In this document: positions 1 to 5,270 of the stretch, in pieces | Numbering within the stretch: the stretch's first letter is position 1 | How the letters are laid out: each line of letters opens with the position of its first letter | Translations under genes and position numbers: made by a program | The notes under the pieces: model-generated | Databases searched by the model: none | What the model saw: the letters and a program-made list of their open reading frames with translations, nothing else | What the model was told of the DNA's origin: nothing | Assembly (NCBI GenBank): GCA_023391725.1 | Contig: JAEWAH010000189.1 | Coordinates: 1 to 5,340, forward strand | Length of the DNA: 5,340 nt | Direction of reading: 5' to 3' | From: Bacillota bacterium | GTDB taxonomy: Bacteria; Bacillota; Clostridia; Christensenellales; Aristaeellaceae

Positions 1-2073
1 GAACTGAGCCAACTGACCCTTCGGGAATGCGCTATGCTGGCGGGTATCAACAGCAATCCCTACTACTATAATCCCCGCCGGAATTATTACCTGCGCACCG
101 CCGAGGGCGTCGACTATCCCGGAATCACCAACAATCGTACCAATTATGTGCTTAGGTGCATGTATGAAAATGAGTTCATCACCCATGAGCAGTATCAGGA
201 AGCTCTGAGCCCGGATACCGCGAAGGTGCTTCAAACCTCCCCTTCCGAAGGAGCGGGGATGTACAAGTATGCCCACTATGTGGAATATGCGGTCAAAGAC
301 GTGGTGAATACGTTCCTGAAGATGGAAGGCCTTCCCGACACCAGCGAAAACCGCTACGCCATGGAGAACAAGCTGCGCACTGGCGGCTATCGTGTGCGCC
401 TGGCCATCGATACGCAGATACAGGAGACTGTGGAGCAAACGCTGGAAACATGGAAAAATTATCCCAGTCTGCGCGATCCCAAGGATAAGATCTACCGCGC
501 CCGCAACGCTGATGGCACCTATACGGAGATCATCCAGCCTCAAGCCGCTGCGGTGGTGATGGATTACCGCACGGGCGAACTGAAAGCCATCGTGGGCGGC
601 CGTAACCGACCCACCCAGCGCAAGACATTGAACCGCGCCGCCGACAACAAGATGCCGGTAGGTTCCGCCATCAAGCCCTTGGCGGTATATGCTCCGGCCA
701 TTGAGCTTGGCGCGTCCCCGGCCAGCGTGGTATACAATATGCCCTTGCCAATCGCCGGGTGGAAAGATGACAAGCAGAAGGATAGTTACCCTGACAACTA
801 CGGCGGCGGGGGATACAAGGGCCCGCAAACGCTGCGCGCGGCTATGAAGAGCAGCTACAACGTTTCAGCGGCTCAGACCATGATGACCATGGTGGGTGTG
901 GACCGAGCGGTGGACTTCCTTTTGAAAGAGGGGGTCAGCCGGGATCATATCGATGCTACGCCCTTTGGCGTAACACTGGGCTCCAGCGGCATCAGTCCCA
1001 TTGAAATGACCGTGGCCTACAGTGTGCTGGCCAATGGTGGGGTATACCAGTCGCCCATCTCCTTCCTGGGCATTTCCGACAGCAATGGCAAGGTGATCTA
1101 CGACAGCCATGCAAATCAGACCCGCCGGCAGGTGTTCAAGCCTTCCACCGCCTGGATGGTAATAAATATGATGAAGGATGTTGTATCCGGCGGTACGGGC
1201 ACCGGAGCGAAGATATCCGGCCAGACGGTGGCCGGGAAAACGGGTACCAACTCGAACCAGAAGGGCATTTGCTTTGCCGGGGTGACCGGCTGGTATGCAA
1301 GCTTTGTGTGGATCGGCCATGACAATTACAAGGCTCTTTCCTCCAAGTCCACAGGCAGTAACTCCGCTGCGCCCTTGTGGAAGGCGTATATGAGCAAGAT
1401 CCACAAGGACAAGACCCTGCCCAACCGCGACATCATGGAGGGTGATCCCGGACAGTACGGCCTGGTGAAAGTCACCACCTGCGGCGTCAGCGGCCAGCTG
1501 GCTACCGCTGCCTGCCGCAACGACGTAATGGGCTATGGCACGGTAACAGATTATTGGGCAGTGGGCACCAAGCCCCTGACGGAATGCCAGATGCACAAGA
1601 CCATGACCGTGTGCACCGAAAGCCAGAAGCTGGCCAACCAATATTGTCCCAGCGTCGCAAGCAAGGGTGTCATCGTGATCCCCAAGGGTCACCCGCTGTA
1701 CAAGTACATTGGTACCAAGTACGCATCAACCCTGCAAAAATATCTGGGCGATTTCTCCACCCTGCGATACACCAATGATGCCAATGCCAATGCAGCCCTC
1801 AACAGCGGCATCACGTGCGACATCCATGGGCCGGGCACCATTAACAATAACGATAGCAATATTGTTAACAATACGCTGCTCCCGGATGCCAACCGTCTCT
1901 TGGGTCAGGCTCAGACGGTCCTGGGCCGGATTGAGCAGGGTACGGACGGCTACAACAACTTGCAAAACGCCATTTCTAACCTGCAGGGCCTGGTGAACCA
2001 GAGCAATCCCTCCTCCTCCAGCCTGGCACAGGCGATGAGCCTGCTTACCTCGGCAATGGCGGCGGCACAATAA
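1..2073 (+). CDS. Class A penicillin-binding protein, PBP1A family (5'-truncated by window edge)
   Basis: Bifunctional peptidoglycan glycosyltransferase/DD-transpeptidase acting outside the cytoplasmic membrane. The frame is open from base 1, so the real start, membrane anchor and catalytic Glu of the GT51 domain lie upstream; the ATG at 34 is internal. Codons at 4-60 encode the end of GT51, with the typical LTLRECAMLAG and following Pro-rich motif. Numbering from the Met at 34, a linker with GGYRVRLAIDTQIQ (about 117-130) leads into the transpeptidase domain (about 165-430). This has all three active-site motifs: SAIK (nucleophile S211, K214), SYN (S274, N276) and KTGT (K402). A C-terminal domain carries cysteines C483, C494, C518, C527, C538 and C595, followed by an Asn/Ser/Gln-rich tail to residue 679. 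The Cys pattern resembles clostridial PBP1A proteins. The stop TAA is followed directly by an intrinsic terminator, so this is the last gene of its transcript. Family assignment is firm; the exact paralogue (ponA or other) is not. Confidence 0.95.
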   Translation, partial: ELSQLTLRECAMLAGINSNPYYYNPRRNYYLRTAEGVDYPGITNNRTNYVLRCMYENEFITHEQYQEALSPDTAKVLQTSPSEGAGMYKYAHYVEYAVKDVVNTFLKMEGLPDTSENRYAMENKLRTGGYRVRLAIDTQIQETVEQTLETWKNYPSLRDPKDKIYRARNADGTYTEIIQPQAAAVVMDYRTGELKAIVGGRNRPTQRKTLNRAADNKMPVGSAIKPLAVYAPAIELGASPASVVYNMPLPIAGWKDDKQKDSYPDNYGGGGYKGPQTLRAAMKSSYNVSAAQTMMTMVGVDRAVDFLLKEGVSRDHIDATPFGVTLGSSGISPIEMTVAYSVLANGGVYQSPISFLGISDSNGKVIYDSHANQTRRQVFKPSTAWMVINMMKDVVSGGTGTGAKISGQTVAGKTGTNSNQKGICFAGVTGWYASFVWIGHDNYKALSSKSTGSNSAAPLWKAYMSKIHKDKTLPNRDIMEGDPGQYGLVKVTTCGVSGQLATAACRNDVMGYGTVTDYWAVGTKPLTECQMHKTMTVCTESQKLANQYCPSVASKGVIVIPKGHPLYKYIGTKYASTLQKYLGDFSTLRYTNDANANAALNSGITCDIHGPGTINNNDSNIVNNTLLPDANRLLGQAQTVLGRIEQGTDGYNNLQNAISNLQGLVNQSNPSSSSLAQAMSLLTSAMAAAQ

Positions 2074-2081
2074 ATATATTT

Positions 2082-2137
2082 CGCAAAAAGCGGGTCAAGC
2101 GTGCGTGGAATGCTTGGCCCGCTTTTTGCGAGTTTTT
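2082..2137 (+). terminator. Intrinsic terminator of the PBP gene
   Basis: A 19-bp stem is formed by 2082-2100 and 2112-2130, with one G-T wobble and an 11-base loop. It is followed by AGTTTTT and begins 8 bases after the PBP stop codon. The right arm also contains a T5 run. The minus-strand side lacks a clean T tract, so it probably works mainly on + strand transcripts. Confidence 0.92.
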
Positions 2138-2140
2138 ACG

Positions 2141-2215
2141 CACGACTCACCTGTATACCTTGCGCTGCCCCTCGCTTCGCTAGGCCAGCGCAATGCATAC
2201 GGCCGGTGAATCGTG
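2141..2215. repeat. Long imperfect inverted repeat / cruciform-like stem
   Basis: The outer arms CACGACTCACC (2141-2151) and GGTGAATCGTG (2205-2215) pair with one mismatch. The inner arms TTGCGCTG (2160-2167) and CAGCGCAA (2186-2193) pair perfectly. The apex holds a CCT...AGG closing pair around a GCTTCGC-like loop. It sits 3 bases after the T tract of the PBP terminator. It has no T tract of its own, so it is not an ordinary terminator. It could be a dispersed palindromic intergenic repeat or a 3'-end RNA structure. Confidence 0.6.
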
Positions 2216-2447
2216 TAAGGAATGTTTGCTCCGCAAACCCCCGCCCGGCTGGCGGAGCCAGCCGAGACGAATATAAACGAGGGGGCTGTGGCCCCCTCGT
2301 TGCTCCCCTATGGGTTTCATTGTATAGAGAGATGGCGCCCGAATGTTCCCAAAGGTTCCGGAACCCTGACGCCGCCAGAGGGCGAACGCAGTGAGCCTGG
2401 AGCAGTGGAGCGCAGCGAAACTGCGGAACACCGGCCTAGCGCAGCGA
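2172..2447. repeat. Pair of 15-base inverted repeats flanking the spacer
   Basis: TCGCTTCGCTAGGCC at 2172-2186 recurs in inverted orientation at 2433-2447 (GGCCTAGCGCAGCGA), matching at 14 of 15 positions. The similarity does not extend beyond the 15 bases. This suggests copies of one short intergenic repeat unit rather than the ends of a transposon. Confidence 0.45.
2269..2300 (-). terminator. Probable terminator of the spoVA operon
   Basis: ACGAGGGGGC (2277-2286) and GCCCCCTCGT (2291-2300) form a perfect 10-bp GC-rich stem with a TGTG loop. Read on the minus strand, the stem is followed by the U-rich stretch TTATATT; on the + strand it is followed by TGCTCCCC, which would not support termination. 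It lies about 295 bases past the spoVAEB stop, so the operon would carry a long structured 3' UTR. It is the best minus-strand candidate I can see, but the T tract is weak. Confidence 0.55.
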
Positions 2448-2572
2448 CGGACGGTGCGAAGGGCCAGTGGCGGCATAAGGCAGGGTGGAGGAAGCCAGCG
2501 AAACAAGCAATGCAAGCGATAGCGCAGCAGTGCGCCGATTGAGCTGGCCGGACCGATCGGAAAGCCCTTTGG

Positions 2573-2590
2573 TCGCGCCCGAAGGCGCGA
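2573..2590 (-). other. Hairpin directly after spoVAEB stop
   Basis: TCGCGCC (2573-2579) and GGCGCGA (2584-2590) form a 7-bp perfect stem closed by a four-base loop, which reads TTCG on the minus strand. It begins 4 bases after the spoVAEB stop codon. The minus-strand sequence beyond it (CCAAAGGG) has no U tract, so it is more likely a 3'-end stabilising hairpin or attenuator than a full intrinsic terminator. Confidence 0.45.
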
Positions 2591-2594
2591 AACC

Positions 2595-2954
2595 TTATCC
2601 TTTCGCCTTGGGCGCGAACAGCATGGCCGCCAGGGTGCCGAACAGCACTGCGGCTGTGATGCCGCCGGAGGTGGCGGTTAGCCCGCCGGTGAAGGCCCCT
2701 ATCAGGCCCACCTCCTGCACCGCATGCACCACGCCCTGGCTCAATGCGTATCCAAATCCGGTGAGCGGCACGGTGGCCCCGGCTCCCGCGAATTCTACCA
2801 AATATCCGTATAGCCCAACGGCGCTCAAAATCACCCCTGCCACGATGTAGGAAACAAGGATCCGGGCGGGGGTCATCTGCGTTTTCAAGACCAGCAACTC
2901 TCCGATGGCGCACAGTGCGCCGCCCACCAGAAAAACCTTCAAATACATGAGCAT
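2595..2954 (-). CDS. spoVAEB: Stage V sporulation protein AE, SpoVAEB-type membrane protein
   Basis: Small polytopic membrane subunit of the SpoVA dipicolinic-acid channel in the spore inner membrane. The 119-residue length matches the family. Hydrophobic segments lie at about residues 4-25, 32-55, 63-79 and 83-113. The motif AGAGATVPLTGFGYA (about 56-70) is the SpoVAE/SpoVAC family hallmark and parallels the motif in SpoVAC, supporting common ancestry of the two subunits. The start at 2954 is chosen because AAAGGAGG (2970-2963) lies 8 bases upstream; the alternative Met two codons later would be 14 bases away. It is the last gene of the operon, 25 bases after spoVAD. Stop is TAA. No spoVAEA-like gene or spoVAF follows. 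Confidence 0.95.
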   Translation of the reverse strand: MLMYLKVFLVGGALCAIGELLVLKTQMTPARILVSYIVAGVILSAVGLYGYLVEFAGAGATVPLTGFGYALSQGVVHAVQEVGLIGAFTGGLTATSGGITAAVLFGTLAAMLFAPKAKG

Positions 2955-2962
2955 GGCGCTTT

Positions 2963-2970
2963 CCTCCTTT
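2963..2970 (-). promoter_or_regulatory. Ribosome binding site of spoVAEB
   Basis: AAAGGAGG on the minus strand, 8 bases before the ATG at 2954. It is a near-perfect Shine-Dalgarno sequence, located in the 25-base gap after spoVAD, and it fixes the start codon. Confidence 0.85.
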
Positions 2971-2979
2971 TTTTCGCCC

Positions 2980-4005
2980 TCATTTTGCCGCCGACTCTAT
3001 GGCTATGGCGTGGGCGACCCCGGGGATGCTTTCCCCCTGCTGGTTGCTGGTGGGGCTCAAAAGCGCTCCCGTGGCCATAAACAGGATGCGTTTGAATTCA
3101 CCGGAGGCCAGCTTGCTCAAAAGCAGGGTATTGAGGACACAGGCGGCGCAGCCGCAGCCGCTGCCACCGGCGTGAACATCCTGACTGTCGTCATATATTT
3201 GAAGCCCGCAGTCCATGTACTTTTCGGGGATCAAAGGAGTGCCCCTTTGCTTCATCAGTTCCAGCAGCGCGTCGTGCCCCACCTGCGCCAGGTCCCCGGA
3301 TATGACATAATCATAATCCTTTGCGCTGCGGCCCGTATCCTCAAAGTGCGCGGCCAGCGTGGCGGCGGCGGCGGGGGCCATGGCCGCCCCCATATTGTTA
3401 GCGTCGCTGATGCCCATGTCCACAAGGCTGCCTATGGTGACATGGGTCACATGGGCAATGGGTTTCAATTTTTTGTTTGTGGAAAGCAGCGTGGCCCCGG
3501 CCCCGGTCACCGTCCACTGGGAGGTTGGGGTGCGTTGGCTGCCATACTCCAGAGGATAGCGGTACTGCCGCTCAGCGGTGCAAAAATGGCTGCTGGCGGC
3601 GCAGACTACCTGAGTGGCAAACTCACCGTCCACCAGCATCGCCCCCAACGCAAGGCTCTCAGCCATGGTGGAGCAAGCACCGTAAAGCCCTAAAAAAGGG
3701 ATGGCGAGCTGACCGGCAGCCATGGCGGAGGCCATGATCTGATTCAACAGATCGCCGCCCAGCAGGTAGTCGATAGCCTTGGGGATGACCCCGGCCTTTT
3801 GAAGGCATGTCTGCACGGCAGAAAAAAAGAAGTGGCTCTCTGCCTTTTCCCAGCTTTCCTCACCGTATGTATCATCCTCAATAATCTGGTCAAAAAGGCT
3901 GCCCAGCGGTCCTTCCTTTTCTTTTTTTCCTGCCAGCGCCGCACCTGTAATGATGGGCGGGCGGGAGGGAAGAATGACCGTCTGCATACCAAGCCGTTTC
4001 CCCAT
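2980..4005 (-). CDS. spoVAD: Stage V sporulation protein AD (SpoVAD), dipicolinic-acid-binding
   Basis: Soluble, thiolase-fold subunit of the SpoVA complex. In Bacillus subtilis SpoVAD binds dipicolinic acid (DPA) and is needed for its uptake into the forespore. At 341 residues it is close to the usual length. The N-terminus has KRLGMQTVIL and then a Pro-rich stretch and EGPLGSLFD (about 31-39), as in the family. GDLLNQ is at 84-89. GLYGACSTMAE (106-116) places C111 where thiolase/KAS III enzymes carry the nucleophilic Cys. HAGGSGCGC (279-287) lies near the C-terminus. The start at 4005 fits the family N-terminus better than Met7. A G5 run in AAGGGGG overlaps the spoVAC stop codon and gives a 9-base spacing; the gap to spoVAC is only 14 bases, so translation is probably coupled. 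Stop is TGA. No frameshift is seen. Confidence 0.97.
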   Translation of the reverse strand: MGKRLGMQTVILPSRPPIITGAALAGKKEKEGPLGSLFDQIIEDDTYGEESWEKAESHFFFSAVQTCLQKAGVIPKAIDYLLGGDLLNQIMASAMAAGQLAIPFLGLYGACSTMAESLALGAMLVDGEFATQVVCAASSHFCTAERQYRYPLEYGSQRTPTSQWTVTGAGATLLSTNKKLKPIAHVTHVTIGSLVDMGISDANNMGAAMAPAAAATLAAHFEDTGRSAKDYDYVISGDLAQVGHDALLELMKQRGTPLIPEKYMDCGLQIYDDSQDVHAGGSGCGCAACVLNTLLLSKLASGEFKRILFMATGALLSPTSNQQGESIPGVAHAIAIESAAK

Positions 4006-4019
4006 GGGATATTTCCCCC

Positions 4020-4496
4020 TTACCAGCGAAAAATAAAGTACAGGATGCCCTCAATCACTGATGCGCTGATACCATATACCAGCACAGGTCCTGCAATGGT
4101 GAAAAGCCTGGCACCCAGGCCAAGTACCATGCCCTCCCGGCGGAATTCCATGGCGGGGGAGACCATGGCGTTGGCAAAGCCGGTGATGGGCACCAGCGTG
4201 CCGGCCCCGGCATATTTGGCCAGCTTGTCAAACAGCCCGATGCCGGTGAACAGCGCCGTCAAAAACACCAGTATGATGCTTGCAAAGGAGCTGGCGGCAG
4301 TGGCTGTGAGTCCCATGTATATTCTGCCGATATCAATGAACGCCTGGCCTAGCATGCAGATGAGCCCGCCGACCCAGAATGCCCTGAGCATGCCTTGGCC
4401 TACCTTGGACTTTGGGGAGATGCGGGAAATGAGCTGCTGATAGGCGTCCTGTTTTTGCTTCTGCCGAAGCGGGATGGGTTTTTGCTTGTCAAACAT
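4020..4496 (-). CDS. spoVAC: Stage V sporulation protein AC (SpoVAC), membrane channel subunit
   Basis: Membrane subunit of the SpoVA complex in the spore inner membrane; the B. subtilis protein behaves as a mechanosensitive channel that lets Ca-DPA pass. The product has 158 residues, near the usual 150. A basic cytosolic N-terminus (about 1-36) is followed by hydrophobic segments at about 37-57, 64-88, 97-115 and 123-155. The motif AGAGTLVPITGFANAM (about 96-111), followed by SPAMEFRREGMVLGLG, is diagnostic of SpoVAC. I start it at 4496, not at the longer in-frame ATG at 4535, because AAAGGAG (4510-4504) lies 7 bases upstream and the extra 13 residues are Pro/Arg-rich and not family-like. 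First main gene of the operon; its first 8 bases overlap the 3' end of a small leader ORF. Stop is TAA. Confidence 0.96.
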   Translation of the reverse strand: MFDKQKPIPLRQKQKQDAYQQLISRISPKSKVGQGMLRAFWVGGLICMLGQAFIDIGRIYMGLTATAASSFASIILVFLTALFTGIGLFDKLAKYAGAGTLVPITGFANAMVSPAMEFRREGMVLGLGARLFTIAGPVLVYGISASVIEGILYFIFRW

Positions 4497-4638
4497 GGTC
4501 AGTCTCCTTTGAGGGCATTTTCCGGGGCCGGGCATGGATAGTTAAGGACATGGGCCGCATGCGGATCTCCCGGTCGCCTGCCCGGGGCACGGTTGTCAGC
4601 GTATAGGGGACAAAAGTGTTCCTGTTTTTTTCCATCAT
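4489..4638 (-). CDS. Candidate 49-aa leader ORF overlapping spoVAC start
   Basis: I do not recognise this product. It begins MMEKNRNTFVPYTLTT and ends in KETDHV. It is basic, has no membrane segment, and its third-codon-position GC is about 70%, in line with a coding frame in this GC-rich DNA. Its first ATG overlaps the TGA of the preceding 39-codon ORF, and its own TGA lies 8 bases inside spoVAC. An AGGCAGG sequence 7 bases upstream is a weak ribosome binding site, and a run of seven A follows the start. The tight overlaps suggest translational coupling into spoVAC, but chance is possible. It could be a small unannotated protein, a leader peptide, or nothing. Confidence 0.3.
   Translation of the reverse strand: MMEKNRNTFVPYTLTTVPRAGDREIRMRPMSLTIHARPRKMPSKETDHV
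4504..4510 (-). promoter_or_regulatory. Ribosome binding site of spoVAC
   Basis: AAAGGAG on the minus strand, 7 bases before the ATG at 4496. This decides the spoVAC start against the upstream in-frame ATG at 4535. It lies inside the 49-codon leader ORF. Confidence 0.85.
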
Positions 4639-4754
4639 AGCGGGACCTGCCTTTTTGGGCGCTTCATGGGATTGGCGCGGCTGCCCACCGGCAGGATAAT
4701 GGATCCATGCCGGAGAATGGAAAGGGAAACGTGGGGCAGCGTTGCGCGGGCCAT
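4635..4754 (-). CDS. Candidate 39-aa leader ORF downstream of the sigma-G-like promoter
   Basis: Not a recognised family. The product begins MARATLPHVSLSILRHGS, is strongly basic (Arg/Lys, no Asp or Glu), and ends in KRPKRQVPL. The ATG at 4754 lies about 15 bases downstream of the predicted transcription start. An AAAGGG (4768-4763) with an 8-base spacing is a modest ribosome binding site. The frame is closed upstream by a TGA, so it cannot be much longer. Its TGA overlaps the ATG of the next small ORF. Third-position GC is about 70%. The placement right after a forespore-type promoter is the main reason to list it. Confidence 0.27.
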   Translation of the reverse strand: MARATLPHVSLSILRHGSIILPVGSRANPMKRPKRQVPL

Positions 4755-4775
4755 ATGGCGCGCCCTTTGCGCCTG

Positions 4776-4805
4776 TAGTATGCGCCGCAGTTCATGCTGT
4801 CATGT
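4776..4805 (-). promoter_or_regulatory. Sigma-G (forespore) type promoter of the spoVA operon
   Basis: The minus strand carries CATACTA at 4782-4776, an exact fit to the sigma-G -10 consensus CATNNTA. Exactly 18 bases upstream is ACATG (4805-4801), matching four of five positions of the -35 consensus GHATR. Expected transcription start is about 4768-4770. SpoVA operons are known sigma-G targets in Bacillus and Clostridia, so both sequence and context agree. It leaves a leader of about 270 bases before spoVAC. Sigma-F overlaps in specificity and cannot be excluded. Confidence 0.65.
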
Positions 4806-4838
4806 ACAGGATAGGAATGGATTGTAAAAGATGGGGGA

Positions 4839-4931
4839 ATGCAAGTGGAATTGCCTGCCGCACAGAAAATGTTTTTTTAAAAGGCCGCAGGCGGAAGCTA
4901 CCTATCTTGTTTTTCGAAAAAATTTTTTTAT
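4839..4931 (+). pseudogene. Frameshifted 5' part of the DUF5655-like gene
   Basis: The intact downstream frame lacks the family's N-terminal part and a ribosome binding site. Upstream, the same frame opens at ATG 4839 or, better, GTG 4845 (GGGGG at 4833-4837, 7 bases away) and reads ELPAAQKMFF before a TAA at 4878, which lies at the end of a T7 tract. In the next frame, from 4879, it reads KRPQAEATYLVFRKNFF. The family N-terminus is, from memory, a similar FF..P.A...Y..F pattern. The original frame resumes after the A6T7 tract (4917-4929). One base too many in the first tract and one too few in the second would restore a gene of about 122 codons. Either real decay or sequencing/assembly error in homopolymers could explain this. 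The reconstruction is my inference. Confidence 0.4.
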
Positions 4932-5213
4932 ATGCCGGACGTGACAGCTTCAGTCATCAAAACACAGATTTCCTTCGGCACGCGGCACAGATTTGGCTTC
5001 GTCTGGCATCCGCCTGTAAAGCGGTTGGGGGAGAAGGCGATCATGGTTTCCTTTCATCTGCCCTGGCCGCTTGATAGCCCAAGGTTGTTTGCCGGGGCAG
5101 AACCCAAACCCGGCAGGTTCACCTGCCACGTGGCCGTAACGCAGGAAGGCCAGGTGGATGAGGAACTTTTAGGCTGGATTGAAGAAGCCTATCAGTTTGC
5201 TTGCAGACTATGA
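4932..5213 (+). CDS. DUF5655-like protein, C-terminal 93 residues (5' end disrupted)
   Basis: The product resembles the small uncharacterised DUF5655 domain family; no function is established. Recognisable blocks, numbered from the ATG at 4932, are KTQISF (10-15) followed by GTRHRFGFVW (16-25), FHLPWPLDSPRLF (41-53), EPKPGRF...HV (57-67), and DEELLGWIEEAYQFA (76-90). The last block is the family's typical C-terminal helix. Usual length is about 110-130 residues, so this frame lacks roughly the first 25-30. The ATG at 4932 has no Shine-Dalgarno (it follows an A6T7 tract), so it is probably not a genuine start. An internal ATG at 5043 has a GGGGGAG upstream but would cut the domain in half. The gene ends 17 bases before a terminator. 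The family name is from memory of motifs, not a search. Confidence 0.6.
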   Translation: MPDVTASVIKTQISFGTRHRFGFVWHPPVKRLGEKAIMVSFHLPWPLDSPRLFAGAEPKPGRFTCHVAVTQEGQVDEELLGWIEEAYQFACRL

Positions 5214-5230
5214 GCTATTAGGGAAATTGA

Positions 5231-5259
5231 AAAAGGCTCCGCTTTAGGCGGAGCCTTTT
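5231..5259. terminator. Bidirectional intrinsic terminator
   Basis: AAAAGGCTCCGC (5231-5242) and GCGGAGCCTTTT (5248-5259) pair perfectly over 12 bp around a TTTAG loop. T runs follow the GC core on both strands: TTTT on +, TTTTTCAATTT on -. It lies between the convergent DUF5655-like gene and the minus-strand ABC transporter gene and can end both. Confidence 0.92.
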
Positions 5260-5270
5260 GGTTTGATGTA

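Larger units (their letters stand above)
2138..2594. other. Gene-free, hairpin-rich convergent intergenic region
   Basis: These 457 bases lie between the PBP terminator and the spoVAEB stop codon. Open frames cross it on both strands, but none has a ribosome binding site, a recognisable motif or protein-like composition. It contains a long imperfect stem (2141-2215), short perfect hairpins at 2224-2238 and 2247-2263, a strong hairpin at 2277-2300, a 12-base palindrome GGTTCCGGAACC at 2354-2365, and a hairpin at 2573-2590. The stretch 2370-2560 is rich in GNAGCG-like words and looks like degenerate intergenic repeat DNA. I see no tRNA, rRNA or known structured RNA in it. Confidence 0.7.

Noticed and set aside
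34..36. ATG at 34 as the start of the PBP gene
   Set aside because: The frame is open to base 1 and the upstream codons already encode the GT51 motif, so the gene begins outside the window.
865..1692. 275-codon open frame on the minus strand inside the PBP gene
   Set aside because: It is antisense to well-conserved PBP catalytic motifs, has a Gly/His/Ala-rich composition and no ribosome binding site; it is a shadow of GC-rich coding DNA.
2101..2542. Two + strand open frames (2101-2394 and 2222-2542) in the intergenic region
   Set aside because: The first starts inside the terminator loop, both run through hairpins and repeats, neither has a ribosome binding site, and the translations are repeat-derived Pro/Arg/Ala/Glu-rich text.
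2317..2913. 198-codon minus-strand frame overlapping spoVAEB
   Set aside because: Out of frame with spoVAEB, Arg-rich, and extends into the repeat region; spoVAEB itself has family motifs and a strong ribosome binding site.
2905..3693. 262-codon + strand frame opposite spoVAD
   Set aside because: Antisense shadow of spoVAD, whose product matches its family over the full length.
3799..4440. 213-codon + strand frame opposite spoVAC/spoVAD
   Set aside because: Spans the spoVAC-spoVAD junction in antisense, with a composition typical of a reverse-complement frame.
4497..4535. 13-residue N-terminal extension of SpoVAC from the ATG at 4535
   Set aside because: The ribosome binding site AAAGGAG sits 7 bases before the ATG at 4496, and the extension is not like the family N-terminus.
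4924..4930. T TTT TTA slippery heptamer suggesting programmed -1 frameshifting
   Set aside because: A -1 slip here from the 4742 frame would not enter the DUF5655 frame, which needs a +1 change; no stimulatory structure is evident.
4742..5074. 110-codon + strand frame overlapping the DUF5655-like gene
   Set aside because: Starts inside the opposite-strand leader ORF and ends in sequence antagonistic to the conserved DUF5655 motifs. Its stretch VFLKGRRRKLPILFFEKIF was considered as the missing N-terminus but fits the expected P.A...Y..F pattern less well than the third frame.
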